Assembly: GCA_945957175.1 (NCBI GenBank)
Contig: CAMFJL010000005.1
Span: 58,744-122,743 of the forward strand
Direction: 5' to 3'
From: an uncultured Legionellales bacterium
GTDB lineage: Bacteria > Pseudomonadota > Gammaproteobacteria > UBA1113
DNA length: 64,000 nucleotides
The notes beneath the pieces are model-generated. The model had not been told where the DNA came from and searched no databases. It saw only the letters and a program-made list of their open reading frames with translations. The number at the start of each line of letters is the position of its first letter. Position 1 is the first letter of the stretch. Positions 10,350 to 19,198 of the stretch are shown here, piece by piece. Made by a program: the position numbers and the translations under genes.

Positions 10350-10991
10350 ATGGAGCTTGGAAGCCAAGTTGCTAGCTATTTGCAAGCACATAGTGTCCAT
10401 GAAACTGAAGTGCAACGGCAATTACGAGATGCGACCTTGACGCTGCCTGGTGCAATGATGCAGATCTTGCCTGAGCAAGGCCAATTATTGGCATGGCTGA
10501 TCCGTCTCACAGGTGCTAAACGCGTGCTAGAGTTGGGCACCTATACGGGCTACAGTGCGCTCACTATGGCCTTGGCATTACCGTCCGACGGTCATCTTGT
10601 GACTTGCGATATTGATGCTCGCATGCCAGCCATTGGCTCACCTTTTTGGAAAGCTGCCGCGGTCTCCGACAAAATAACATTACGTATTGCCCCCGCGCTT
10701 GATACGTTAGCCACCTTAAGCAACACAGGCGAAGTATTTGATTTTGCCTTTATTGATGCAGACAAAGCTAATTATCTGGCTTACTATCAAGCTGTTTTGT
10801 CATGCTTACGACGAGAGGGGCTCATCGTTGTCGATAATGTCTTATGGGGTGGTGATGTTGCTGATACGTCTATACAGAATAAGCGAACCCAGGCGATTCG
10901 GGAACTCAATGATTTTATTTATACCGACCCGCGTGTTGATGCATGTATGTTACCTATCGGAGATGGTTTAACCCTGGTGCGTAAACGTTAA
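10350..10991 (+). CDS. Class I SAM-dependent O-methyltransferase
   Basis: A caffeoyl-CoA/catechol O-methyltransferase type enzyme (COG4122 family) of about 213 residues. Visible motifs are SAM-binding VLELGTYTGYSALTMA, the metal-site region FDFAFIDADKANY and the following LIVVDNVLWGG. It would transfer a methyl group from SAM to a hydroxyl group in a divalent-metal-dependent reaction; the substrate cannot be read from sequence. ATG 10350 is preferred to the GTG at 10338, because the GTG abuts the AAGGGTG ribosome site. It follows clpX by 14 bases and may share its transcript. Confidence 0.85.
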   Translation: MELGSQVASYLQAHSVHETEVQRQLRDATLTLPGAMMQILPEQGQLLAWLIRLTGAKRVLELGTYTGYSALTMALALPSDGHLVTCDIDARMPAIGSPFWKAAAVSDKITLRIAPALDTLATLSNTGEVFDFAFIDADKANYLAYYQAVLSCLRREGLIVVDNVLWGGDVADTSIQNKRTQAIRELNDFIYTDPRVDACMLPIGDGLTLVRKR

Positions 10992-10995
10992 ACGG

Positions 10996-11071
10996 CGTGT
11001 TTGTCATCGCTGCGCGGGTTTAATTGCCGCCTCATCCGGCCTTCGGCCACCTTCTCCTGCAAGGGGCGAAG
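10996..11071 (-). repeat. Dispersed intergenic element, copy 1
   Basis: This 76-base stretch between converging genes contains a CATCCGGCCTTCGGCCACC hairpin region followed by CTTCTCCTGCAAGGGG and, on the other side, CGCTGCGCG. Its reverse complement has the same blocks in the same order as 52839-52914: a CTTC-C-CTT start, a GAGA-GGCCGA-GGCCGGAT-like core, and a terminal AGCGATGACAAA. It resembles REP-like intergenic sequences of proteobacteria. Confidence 0.65.
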
Positions 11072-11088
11072 GATATTACCTGCTGGCG

Positions 11089-11427
11089 TTAATGACCGGT
11101 TCGGATAGCATCTACTTTAGCGGCGCATACAAAATCGTTGGTGGATAAACCATCGATGGCGTGGGTGGTATAACTGACATCACAGTGATTGTAGCTTACT
11201 TGTAAATCGGGATGATGATTTTCCAGATGACTTAACCAGGCAATGGCATTCACAAATGCCATGGTTTCATAATAATTACCAAATTTAAACGATTTTTGAA
11301 TGGTTTTATGATCAGAACTTACCTGCCATTGTTTCAGCTCTTTCATATAATGCATGATTTCATCAGTGTTTAATGGGGCCACGCCACCTTCGCAAGGCAA
11401 ACAGTGCTGGGATGTTAACGATGACAT
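11089..11427 (-). CDS. phhB: Pterin-4a-carbinolamine dehydratase
   Basis: PhhB dehydrates the 4a-carbinolamine formed by phenylalanine hydroxylase, regenerating the tetrahydropterin cofactor. The 112-residue product has the active-site block LSHLENHHPDLQVSYNHC and the later TTHAIDGLSTND segment typical of the family. TTAGGAG precedes its ATG at 6-7 bases. It lies 9 bases after phhA on the same strand, so the two gene products act in one reaction cycle. Confidence 0.95.
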   Translation of the reverse strand: MSSLTSQHCLPCEGGVAPLNTDEIMHYMKELKQWQVSSDHKTIQKSFKFGNYYETMAFVNAIAWLSHLENHHPDLQVSYNHCDVSYTTHAIDGLSTNDFVCAAKVDAIRTGH

Positions 11428-11436
11428 ACAAGGCTC

Positions 11437-12252
11437 CTAACATTTAACATGAGATTGATTATCAACAACAGCTGGAAACTGGGGCGGTAAATCGCCTAAG
11501 TCTTGTGCTTTGTGCACCAAGCCCATTAAATCACCGTGTAACACGTCATAGAGTTGTTGAAAGCTATCAAGCACAAAATAAACAGGCTGCACCATATCAA
11601 TACGATAGAGGGTTCGCAGAGCAGTCAAGCCATTGTCGAAGGGGATCCGGATAGCCTTGGGATCTACCAACGATGAAACAGTTTCTTTTGCCGATGACAG
11701 AATACCACCGCCATAAACCTTGAGGCCTTCTGCAGTTTGAATTAAGCCAAATTCAACTGTAAACCAATAAAGGCGCATCAGCATGAGTCTTTCATCAGGT
11801 GTTGCTTTCAATGCAAGTTTTGCATAAGCCTGCTGAAAATCTGCAAAGGCCTGATGGGTTAACATGGGGCAATGCCCGTAAAACTCATGGAAGATATCGG
11901 GTTCTTCTAAATAATCGAGTTCTTCACGATAGCGAATAAAGCTGGCGCCGGGAAAGGTGCAGTGCGCTAATAAATCAAAATATTCGTCTTCCGGAATCAG
12001 TGCAGGCACAGGTTTCACTTGCCAGCCCGTGCAGGCCTGTAAGCGTGCATTCATTTCAGCGCATTGTGGAATGGTTTTGCTTGGCATGGCCAAACGTTGA
12101 AGGCCAGTTATAAATTCGTCGCAAGCTCTACCTACAACAATCTTGGATTGACGTTCATACAGAAGCGCCCAGGTCTCATTTTCTTCATCGGTGTAAGGAA
12201 TATACCCTGTAGTGTCAGGCAGTTTAGCTGTATATTTGCTTGTTGTATTCAT
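11437..12252 (-). CDS. phhA: Phenylalanine-4-hydroxylase
   Basis: This non-haem iron, pterin-dependent monooxygenase converts phenylalanine to tyrosine. The 271-residue protein is the bacterial monofunctional form without an N-terminal ACT regulatory domain. The iron ligands His122 and His127 sit in FHEFYGHCPML, and the third, a glutamate, in YWFTVEFGL. The substrate region GGGILSSAKET is also conserved. It lies between rlpA (2-base gap) and phhB (9-base gap), so all three may be cotranscribed. The Shine-Dalgarno for its ATG is weak, so coupling to rlpA translation is possible. Confidence 0.96.
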   Translation of the reverse strand: MNTTSKYTAKLPDTTGYIPYTDEENETWALLYERQSKIVVGRACDEFITGLQRLAMPSKTIPQCAEMNARLQACTGWQVKPVPALIPEDEYFDLLAHCTFPGASFIRYREELDYLEEPDIFHEFYGHCPMLTHQAFADFQQAYAKLALKATPDERLMLMRLYWFTVEFGLIQTAEGLKVYGGGILSSAKETVSSLVDPKAIRIPFDNGLTALRTLYRIDMVQPVYFVLDSFQQLYDVLHGDLMGLVHKAQDLGDLPPQFPAVVDNQSHVKC

Positions 12253-12254
12253 AA

Positions 12255-13133
12255 TTAAGCCTGAACAACGATGCCATTACCAAGACCGTCTTTGCGTAAA
12301 TTGGACTGTACGCTGACTGCATCGTGCTGGGAATCAAGTGGACCAATAAGCACACGATAACGTTGAGCGCCCGCATAATTAATTTTATTAATGCTAACGG
12401 GTTTACCGACATAATCGCGTAAGTTATCTGCAAGTTGGCTGGCCTTATCTGATTTAGTAAAGGAGGCAACTTGAACGAAAGTGCGAGCATTACTATTCTC
12501 AAAATTACGATCGGTGCGGACAATATTGTCATCATGCAAAGATGTGACTGTTGTATCATTGGATCGCAGATCGTAAACGGAGCTAACGCCTGTGTTTGAG
12601 TCACTGGTACTTGTATCAATGGCCTCAACATGTACCGGTGCTGTGCCGTGTTGCAAAATATCTAGGCGCGCAGCGGCGGCATAAGATAAATCCATAATTC
12701 TATCTGAGTGAAATGGGCCGCGGTCATTGACTTTGACAACGACGGATTTTCCATTTTCCAAGTTGGTGACACGTACGAAACTTGGAATGGGTAAGGTTGT
12801 GCTAGCTGCCGTCATCGCGTACATGTTGTAAGGCTCACCACTGGACGTACGTCTGCCTTGAAATTTAGTACCATACCAAGATGCAAAGCCATTCTGATGA
12901 TAACCCCTGCTGGTTGACAGCACGTGATAACGTACGCCATTGACATCATAGTTGGCGGAATTACCGTATTTGCTGTATGGTAGGGCAACGGGTTTCGCAT
13001 CGGGCACGTGAGATACGTCTGGCGGATTGCTTGGATAGGCGTCTTTGATTTGATCAAAGGGAATAGCCCATATTGTTTGTGACAGTGCAAGACCTAAAGC
13101 CAGGAAACCGGCAGCTAAATGTTGTTGCATCAT
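12255..13133 (-). CDS. rlpA: RlpA-like septal ring lytic transglycosylase with SPOR domain
   Basis: RlpA proteins cleave denuded peptidoglycan strands at the septum. From ATG 13133 (AAGGTG about 8 bases upstream) the product is about 292 residues with a Sec-type signal peptide (AAGFLALGLALSQTIWA). I see no lipobox, so it may be periplasmic rather than a lipoprotein. The double-psi beta-barrel domain has ASWYG, RRTSSGEPYNMYAMTAA and VKVNDRGPF. A C-terminal SPOR domain (FVQVASFTKSDKASQLADNL) binds denuded glycan. A TTG at 13163 is an alternative upstream start. Confidence 0.9.
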   Translation of the reverse strand: MMQQHLAAGFLALGLALSQTIWAIPFDQIKDAYPSNPPDVSHVPDAKPVALPYSKYGNSANYDVNGVRYHVLSTSRGYHQNGFASWYGTKFQGRRTSSGEPYNMYAMTAASTTLPIPSFVRVTNLENGKSVVVKVNDRGPFHSDRIMDLSYAAAARLDILQHGTAPVHVEAIDTSTSDSNTGVSSVYDLRSNDTTVTSLHDDNIVRTDRNFENSNARTFVQVASFTKSDKASQLADNLRDYVGKPVSINKINYAGAQRYRVLIGPLDSQHDAVSVQSNLRKDGLGNGIVVQA

Positions 13134-13278
13134 TTGTGTTTTCACCTTACTGAATAGCGACAAAATATTAAGCTCAGCTTAACATTATGCCAAAGCAGGC
13201 TAGAGAAGACAAGCTTTTTCTCCTGGCCTGATGCGGGGCTTGAATGACAACAACGCTGGAGATTGAAAGATGATAGGG

Positions 13279-13437
13279 ATATACTCAAGTTCTTTATGTG
13301 TATTTCGTTCTCGCTGCGCGATGATATTATGACTCTTCATCCAGGTTTTGGGCACGTGCTCTCGTAAGCGGGCGGTATTTTTTGAACGACTGAGAATGAA
13401 ACTCAGAAACTTGCATTTTCTATGAACTTGGGTATGT
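13279..13437. repeat. Inverted repeat with about 130-base interior upstream of htpG
   Basis: ATATACTCAAGTTC at 13279-13292 is matched by GAACTTGGGTATGT at 13424-13437 in inverted orientation (12 of 14 positions). The interior carries GGGCACGTGCTC and a small CTGAG/CTCAG hairpin. The terminal sequence resembles the outer edge of the element at 6594-6722 (ATATACCCGAGT). The 372-base gap between rlpA and htpG holds no gene I can support; it holds this repeat and the htpG promoter. Confidence 0.5.
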
Positions 13438-13444
13438 CATATGA

Positions 13445-13472
13445 CTTGAAATGACGAGAATCATCCCCATCT
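13445..13472 (+). promoter_or_regulatory. Sigma-32 (RpoH) heat-shock promoter of htpG
   Basis: CTTGAAA at 13445-13451 and CCCCATCT at 13465-13472, separated by 13 bases, match the classical sigma-32 consensus (CTTGAAA and CCCCATNT) at every defined base. The element is about 34 bases before the htpG ATG, leaving room for a short leader with the GGAG ribosome site. Confidence 0.9.
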
Positions 13473-13505
13473 TAAAAACATCCACAGAATGAAGGAGCTT
13501 GTCTC

Positions 13506-15401
13506 ATGACTCAAAACACTGAAACACTTGGTTTTCAAACTGAAGTTAGCCAGCTATTGCATTTGGTTACCCATTCTCTCTATAGCAATAAAGAGATTTT
13601 TTTACGTGAATTAATTTCCAACGCCTCAGATGCGCTGGATAAATTGAGATTTGCAGCATTAGCAGATAGCAGTTTATATGAAAATGATCCAAACTTGGCG
13701 ATTACCATACTTATCGATAAAGATGCTAAAACTATCACGATCCGTGATAATGGTATTGGTATGAATCGCGATGATGTTATTCAGCATTTAGGTACTATTG
13801 CGAAGTCAGGTACGCGCGAATTTTTACAAGCATTAAGCGGCGAGCAAGCAAAAGACAGCCAACTGATTGGCCAGTTCGGTGTTGGATTTTATTCGGCGTT
13901 TACAGTTGCTGATAAAGTCGTTGTGCATACGCGTAAGGCGGGTGAGCCAAGTGATGCGGGTGTCGCGTGGATATCGAATGGTCAAGATAGCTATACAGTT
14001 GAAACTATCGATAAATCTGAACGTGGTACAGATGTTATTTTGCACATCAATAAAGACCAAGAAGATTTCTTAGACGAGTGGCGCATTAAGCAAATTATTC
14101 GCAAATATTCTGATCATATTCCCTTTCCCATTCAAATGTATGTGGAAACAGAAGTCGAGACAGAAGAAGGTAAAGCGGACGATACAGCAAAAGCAACATC
14201 GCTTGAGACTATAAATAAAGCAACGGCACTATGGACGCAATCTAAAAATGATCTTAAAGATAGCGACTATGAAGAGTTTTATAAACATATTTCACATGAC
14301 TTTGATGTACCTTTGTTGTGGTCTCATAATCGAGTTGAGGGTAAGCATGAATATATAAGTCTCTTATATATTCCTAAACATGCCCCTTTTGATTTATGGA
14401 ATCAAGAAAAAGCGCGAGGCCTTAAGCTTTATGTGAAGCGTGTGTTTATCATGGATGATGCGAAAGAGCTATTACCATTATATTTACGTTTTGTTAAAGG
14501 TGTTATTGACTCTAATGATCTACCGCTTAATGTTTCTCGCGAAATTTTGCAGAATAACCGTACGATCGAAAGTATACGTGGTGCGACAACCAAGCGTATT
14601 TTAGATTTGTTAGAGCAACTTGCAGCGAGTGATGCTGAAAAATATTTAGCATTTTGGAAGGAATTCGGTAATGTTTTAAAAGAAGGGCCTGCTGAAGACT
14701 TTGGCAACCGTGAGCGTATTGCTAAATTGCTACGTTTTGCTAGCACGCATACCGATACAGAAACACAAAATGTAAGTTTAGATGATTATATTGCCCGGAT
14801 GAAACCAGAACAAACTAAAATTTACTACATCACAGCAGAGAGTTATCGGGCAGCTAAAAATAGCCCACATTTAGAAATTTTCCGTAAGAAGGGCATTGAA
14901 GTCTTATTATTAGGAGACAGAGTCGATGAATGGCTGACTGCTAATTTGCAAGAATATCAGGGCAAAACGCTGCAATCTGTCGCTAAAGGGGCTTTAGACT
15001 TAGGTGAGACTGATAAAGAAGAGGTTAAACCAACAGAAACACCTGAATTAACTTCCTTGGTTTCACGTGTCAAAACTATTTTAACCGAGCAAGTTAAGGA
15101 CGTGCGGTTAACGCATCGTTTAACGAGTTCACCCGCCTGTTTAGTGGCAGATGAGCATGATTTGGGTGGTAATATTCAGCGTATATTAAAAGCAGCCGGA
15201 CAAAGTTTACCTACGAGTAAACCGATTTTAGAGTTGAACCCAACACATCCACTGGTGACACGCATGGAACATATGACGGAAGAACAAGCACTGACGGATT
15301 GGAGTCAGTTATTGTTTGAACAAGCGTTGCTTGCTGAAGGTGGTCATCTGGATGATCCCGGTAGCTTTGTTCAGCGTATGAATCGATTACTGCTTAGCTA
15401 A
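13506..15401 (+). CDS. htpG: Chaperone protein HtpG (Hsp90)
   Basis: HtpG is the bacterial Hsp90, a dimeric ATP-dependent chaperone. The 631-residue protein has the GHKL ATPase motifs [17 protein letters not shown] and [11 protein letters not shown]. The middle domain carries [11 protein letters not shown], and the C-terminal dimerisation region is present. Length is normal. It has its own heat-shock promoter immediately upstream and the ribosome site GGAG. Confidence 0.97.
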   Translation: MTQNTETLGFQTEVSQLLHLVTHSLYSNKEIFLRELISNASDALDKLRFAALADSSLYENDPNLAITILIDKDAKTITIRDNGIGMNRDDVIQHLGTIAKSGTREFLQALSGEQAKDSQLIGQFGVGFYSAFTVADKVVVHTRKAGEPSDAGVAWISNGQDSYTVETIDKSERGTDVILHINKDQEDFLDEWRIKQIIRKYSDHIPFPIQMYVETEVETEEGKADDTAKATSLETINKATALWTQSKNDLKDSDYEEFYKHISHDFDVPLLWSHNRVEGKHEYISLLYIPKHAPFDLWNQEKARGLKLYVKRVFIMDDAKELLPLYLRFVKGVIDSNDLPLNVSREILQNNRTIESIRGATTKRILDLLEQLAASDAEKYLAFWKEFGNVLKEGPAEDFGNRERIAKLLRFASTHTDTETQNVSLDDYIARMKPEQTKIYYITAESYRAAKNSPHLEIFRKKGIEVLLLGDRVDEWLTANLQEYQGKTLQSVAKGALDLGETDKEEVKPTETPELTSLVSRVKTILTEQVKDVRLTHRLTSSPACLVADEHDLGGNIQRILKAAGQSLPTSKPILELNPTHPLVTRMEHMTEEQALTDWSQLLFEQALLAEGGHLDDPGSFVQRMNRLLLS

Positions 15402-15435
15402 TGATGAGCTATGCCTAAGTGCTTTATATCTAAAA

Positions 15436-15542
15436 CACGTCAAGTTGCGACATGGTGCAAAGGGATAGTGAAGCGGAGGTGTGTATATGTCGCACATGAC
15501 TGATGCTGAACCTTCCTTGCAACGAGATCGCAGCTTGAAAGG
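15436..15542 (+). repeat. Long imperfect palindromic element (copy B) spanning the mnmA start
   Basis: CAAGTTGCGACATGGTGCAA (15441-15460) is imperfectly complementary to the segment that ends in CGCAGCTTG (15529-15537). The whole stretch aligns with the reverse complement of the element at 6594-6722: a TTGC-A block, a GTGTA centre, ATGACYGATGCYGAA, and TTGCAAC followed by GCAGMTTRAAAG. The mnmA Shine-Dalgarno and start codon lie at its centre. Confidence 0.75.
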
Positions 15543-16626
15543 TGATCCGCATATTATCGTTGCCATGTCCGGTGGCGTCGACTCTTCTGTTGCTGCTGCA
15601 CTGCTGCTTGAGCAAGGCTATTCTGTGGCTGGCATGTTTATGAAGAACTGGGAAGAGGCCGATGATGAGCAATATTGCTCTGCCAGTCAAGATTTAGCGG
15701 ATGCAACAGCTGTTTGTCATACCTTAGGCATTAAACTACATACAGTTAATTTTTCAAGTGAATATTGGGACCGTGTATTTGAACATTTTTTAAAAGAATA
15801 CCAAGCAGGTCGTACTCCGAATCCTGATATTCTTTGCAATAAAGAAATCAAATTCCGCGCCTTTTTAGATTATGCCAAACATTTGGGTGCCGATAAAATT
15901 GCAACAGGTCACTATGCACGCATTTTGCAAGATCAAGCGCAATGGCAATTGCATAAGGCAAGGGATCTTAATAAAGATCAAAGTTATTTTTTATATACAT
16001 TGAATCAACAGCAATTAGCACAAAGCTTATTTCCTTTAGGGCATTATCATAAACCCGAGATAAGGAAAATGGCGGAAAGCTTAGGCTTTATCAATTATGC
16101 AAAAAAAGATAGCACGGGCATTTGCTTTATTGGAGAACGTAAATTTCGTACATTCTTACAACAGTATTTACCCGCAAAACCCGGTGATATTGTGACCGAT
16201 ACCGGTTGTGTCATTGGTCAGCATGAAGGATTGATGTACTACACCTTGGGCCAACGCAAGGGGATTGGTCTTGGTGGTGTTGCCGGTTATCCGGAGGCGC
16301 CCTGGTTTGTGCTAGCAAAGGATTTATCAAAGAATCGTTTAGTGGTTGGGCAAGGTGAGAGTCATCCTTTATTGTTATCGAAAGCACTTTTATGCCGGGA
16401 TTTACATTGGATAAGCGGAGAATTGCCAGGTAAGTCGTACGCATGCCAGGCTAAGACCCGTTATCGTCAACCTGATCAGACGTGTCAATTAGCACTTGCA
16501 GAATCGCCATATCATCGTGTGGATTTTGATAATGATCAACGTGCAGTCACGCCAGGACAGGCGATTGTTTTTTATCAAGATAGTCAGTGTTTAGGAGGCG
16601 CAACCATCGATGTCGTTATGGCCTAA
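15487..16626 (+). CDS. mnmA: tRNA 2-thiouridylase MnmA
   Basis: MnmA adds the 2-thio group to the wobble uridine of tRNA-Lys, -Glu and -Gln using ATP and sulfur relayed by the Tus proteins. The PP-loop [15 protein letters not shown] opens the conserved region. The two catalytic cysteines are Cys117 in PDILCNKE and Cys213 in [12 protein letters not shown] choose ATG 15487, six bases after GGAGGT; GTG 15481 and ATG 15496 are alternatives. The roughly 20 residues before the PP-loop ([16 protein letters not shown] region) are encoded by a dispersed palindromic repeat and are not typical of the family. Confidence 0.95.
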   Translation: MSHMTDAEPSLQRDRSLKGDPHIIVAMSGGVDSSVAAALLLEQGYSVAGMFMKNWEEADDEQYCSASQDLADATAVCHTLGIKLHTVNFSSEYWDRVFEHFLKEYQAGRTPNPDILCNKEIKFRAFLDYAKHLGADKIATGHYARILQDQAQWQLHKARDLNKDQSYFLYTLNQQQLAQSLFPLGHYHKPEIRKMAESLGFINYAKKDSTGICFIGERKFRTFLQQYLPAKPGDIVTDTGCVIGQHEGLMYYTLGQRKGIGLGGVAGYPEAPWFVLAKDLSKNRLVVGQGESHPLLLSKALLCRDLHWISGELPGKSYACQAKTRYRQPDQTCQLALAESPYHRVDFDNDQRAVTPGQAIVFYQDSQCLGGATIDVVMA

Positions 16627-17266
16627 TATGATGAAGCCGCGTAATTGGGATGATATTACTTTATCCTTTGCTGCCATTGTTCAGTTATGCGAACAAATTC
16701 ACTTGCTGGCACATGGTCAAACAACCGATCCGCAAGTGCAGGCAACGGGTATGCAAAGTCTATTTGTGTTTAATCCTGATAATACAACACAGGTCTTTGG
16801 CGATATCAGCAACGTCAGCCGAGGACTCACTTGGCTTGCTAACTTAAGTACGCATAAAGCGAATGCTGGCGATCGCGATATGTTGCAATACCTTACGGCG
16901 GTTTTGTATTTAATGCGCTTAGTGCTCAAGGATAAGCCACGTTTGGCAAAGTTACATCAACGATTACAAGTCGCAAAAAACCAAGTGGATTATTTTCATG
17001 AGCTGCACCCGCAAGTATTAGCCGGTATTGCCGATATTTACATCGACACAACGAGCCATTTATCATTTCGCGTACAAGTGCGTGGACTCAAACAGGTTTT
17101 AACGCAAGCCACATCGATGCAAGTGGTTCGCTGTTTATTGTTGGCAAGTTTGCGAGCGGCAGTCTTATGGCATCAAGTGGGAGGGCGTCGTTGGCAACTC
17201 TTGTTTGCACGTCAACGCATGGCAAATACCGCAAAAAAATTACTCAGCACTATTCAAATCCAATGA
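16610..17266 (+). CDS. hflD: HflD family protein
   Basis: HflD (DUF489) is a peripheral membrane protein known in E. coli for binding phage lambda CII. Its general cellular role is poorly defined. The 218-residue product begins [23 protein letters not shown], typical of the family, and is helical throughout. The start overlaps the end of mnmA by 17 bases, with AGGAGG 11 bases upstream. The mnmA-hflD order is conserved in gammaproteobacteria and supports the call. Confidence 0.88.
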   Translation: MSLWPNMMKPRNWDDITLSFAAIVQLCEQIHLLAHGQTTDPQVQATGMQSLFVFNPDNTTQVFGDISNVSRGLTWLANLSTHKANAGDRDMLQYLTAVLYLMRLVLKDKPRLAKLHQRLQVAKNQVDYFHELHPQVLAGIADIYIDTTSHLSFRVQVRGLKQVLTQATSMQVVRCLLLASLRAAVLWHQVGGRRWQLLFARQRMANTAKKLLSTIQIQ

Positions 17267-18282
17267 TGGCCAAGCATAAAATCATTGCGGTTGCACCCAT
17301 GATGGACTGGACCGATAAGCATTGTCGCTATTTTCTGCGTTGTATATCCAAATATGTATGGTTGTATACAGAAATGATCCATGCGCATGCCATTATTAAA
17401 GGCCGTACAGAGCGCTTATTAGCCTATGATCCTAAAGAGCATCCGCTTGCTTTGCAATTAGGTGGTTCTGAGCCAGAAGCGCTTGCAGAGGCAGCAAAAA
17501 TAGGCGAGTGCTTTGGCTATGATGAAATCAATTTGAATGTGGGTTGTCCAAGCCCGAGAGTGAGTGCGGGGCGTTTTGGTGCTTGTTTAATGGCAGAACC
17601 TGATTTAGTTGCAGATTGTATTGCAGCTATGTGCGCGGTTGTTTCTGTGCCAGTAACAGTGAAAACGCGGATAGGTATCGATGAACAAGACTCTTTTGAG
17701 GCCTTATGTGAATTGATAGAAAAAGTATCGTTGGCGGGTTGTCAGCATTTTATTATTCATGCGAGGAAAGCTTGGCTGCAGGGTTTGAGCCCTAAAGATA
17801 ATCGGATCATTCCACCGCTACGTTATGATGTAGTGTATCAACTGACACAGGTATTCCCACACTTACGCTTTATCTTGAATGGGGGATTAACAACACACGA
17901 TGATATAGCCAGCGTACTAACAAAAGTGGATGGTGTGATGTTAGGTCGTGCTGCTTATCATGATCCCTATCTGTTAGCACATTGTGATAGCTTATATTTG
18001 ACAGATGATTTCAATGATGTACGGTTCCAACAGCGAGACTGTATTGGGGAAGCAGGATCACTGCAAGCAGTGACGCGCTACGAGATTGTTGAAGCTATGT
18101 TACCCTATATTGAAGCGCATCTGAGTCGGGGTGGCCGTTTAGCGGAAGTCACGCGGCATATGTTAGGTTTGTTTCATGGTCAGCAACATGGTAAAATATG
18201 GCGCAGAATCTTGAGCGAAAATGCTCATAAGCCAGGCGCAAATAGTGAAGTTGTGCGCTTAGCTTTGAGCGCTGTGCGATAA
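17263..18282 (+). CDS. dusA: tRNA-dihydrouridine synthase A
   Basis: DusA reduces uridines in the tRNA D-loop (U20/U20a in E. coli) with FMN and NADPH. The 339-residue protein starts with VAPMMDWTDKHCRYFLR, the DusA-specific form of the FMN-binding loop. It has the catalytic Cys95 in NVGCPSPRV, followed by KTRIGID and the phosphate-binding LNGGL and GRAAYHDP regions. The start ATG overlaps the hflD stop by four bases. The open frame extends further upstream inside hflD, but that part has no family similarity. Confidence 0.93.
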   Translation: MMAKHKIIAVAPMMDWTDKHCRYFLRCISKYVWLYTEMIHAHAIIKGRTERLLAYDPKEHPLALQLGGSEPEALAEAAKIGECFGYDEINLNVGCPSPRVSAGRFGACLMAEPDLVADCIAAMCAVVSVPVTVKTRIGIDEQDSFEALCELIEKVSLAGCQHFIIHARKAWLQGLSPKDNRIIPPLRYDVVYQLTQVFPHLRFILNGGLTTHDDIASVLTKVDGVMLGRAAYHDPYLLAHCDSLYLTDDFNDVRFQQRDCIGEAGSLQAVTRYEIVEAMLPYIEAHLSRGGRLAEVTRHMLGLFHGQQHGKIWRRILSENAHKPGANSEVVRLALSAVR

Positions 18283-18319
18283 TTATTGCGCAGTGATGAT
18301 AAAAATAGGAGTTCTTTCT

Positions 18320-19186
18320 ATGTACGTTGCTACTGTCAATTACCACGATCCTAAGGCTTCAGCATTATTTGCCGCATCGCTTCGCGACACGGGTTTTGCT
18401 GTTATCCACAATCATCCCATTGATACCAAACTGATTCATGACTGCTATGATGATTGGAAACGTTTTTTTGCGAGTGAAGATAAACACCGTTATCGTTTTA
18501 GTACAGGGCGACAAGATGGCTATATTCCCATAGAAATTGCTGAGAAAGCTAAAGGTCACGATGTCTTAGATTTAAAAGAGTATTATCAGTTTTATCTCAG
18601 TAACCCGATACCCGATAATATGGGGCCTTATACAGCACAATTGGCGCAAGCGCTAATAACGATGGCAACGACTTTGCTGAATTGGATAGAGCAAGAATCG
18701 CCAGAAAACATTGCAAAACAATACTCTCAACCGCTTTCATCCATGATCGTGCCAAGCCCGCGCACTCTATTTCGCATACTTCATTATCCCCCGCTAACAG
18801 GTGATGAAGCTCATGGTGCTATCCGTGCAGCGGAACATGAAGATATTAATTTAATTACCTTATTGCCCGCCGCGACGGCAACGGGCTTGCAAGTAAAAGA
18901 TGTGCACGGTAAGTGGCACGATGTACCCGCAGATCCTGGTAGTATCGTTGTCAATGTGGGCGATATGCTTCAGGAATGTTCGGATGGTTATTATAAGGCG
19001 ACGACCCATCGGGTCTGTAATCCTGTTGACGAGACTAGCTCACAATCTCGCTTTTCAATGCCTTTGTTTTTGCATCCAGCTAAAGAAGTGGTTTTGTCAG
19101 CGAGACATACAGCGAAAAGTTATTTGGATGAGCGTTTACAAGAGCTTGGCATTTTACCGATGGGTATGTCGCTCAACGCAGAATAA
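18320..19186 (+). CDS. Isopenicillin N synthase-like Fe(II)/2-oxoglutarate-dependent oxygenase
   Basis: A double-stranded beta-helix oxygenase of about 288 residues in the isopenicillin N synthase/flavanone hydroxylase-like family. The iron triad is His173-x-Asp175 in EHEDINLITLLP and His230 in TTHRVCNP. The 2-oxoglutarate-anchoring Arg244-x-Ser246 is in SRFSMP. The N-terminal DIOX_N-like half has GFAVIHNHPID. The substrate cannot be inferred; bacterial members include small-molecule hydroxylases and ethylene-forming enzymes. ATG 18320 has GGAG 8 bases upstream. A 5'-nucleotidase follows 12 bases later, perhaps in the same transcript. Confidence 0.85.
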   Translation: MYVATVNYHDPKASALFAASLRDTGFAVIHNHPIDTKLIHDCYDDWKRFFASEDKHRYRFSTGRQDGYIPIEIAEKAKGHDVLDLKEYYQFYLSNPIPDNMGPYTAQLAQALITMATTLLNWIEQESPENIAKQYSQPLSSMIVPSPRTLFRILHYPPLTGDEAHGAIRAAEHEDINLITLLPAATATGLQVKDVHGKWHDVPADPGSIVVNVGDMLQECSDGYYKATTHRVCNPVDETSSQSRFSMPLFLHPAKEVVLSARHTAKSYLDERLQELGILPMGMSLNAE

Positions 19187-19198
19187 AGGAGTGTGGAT

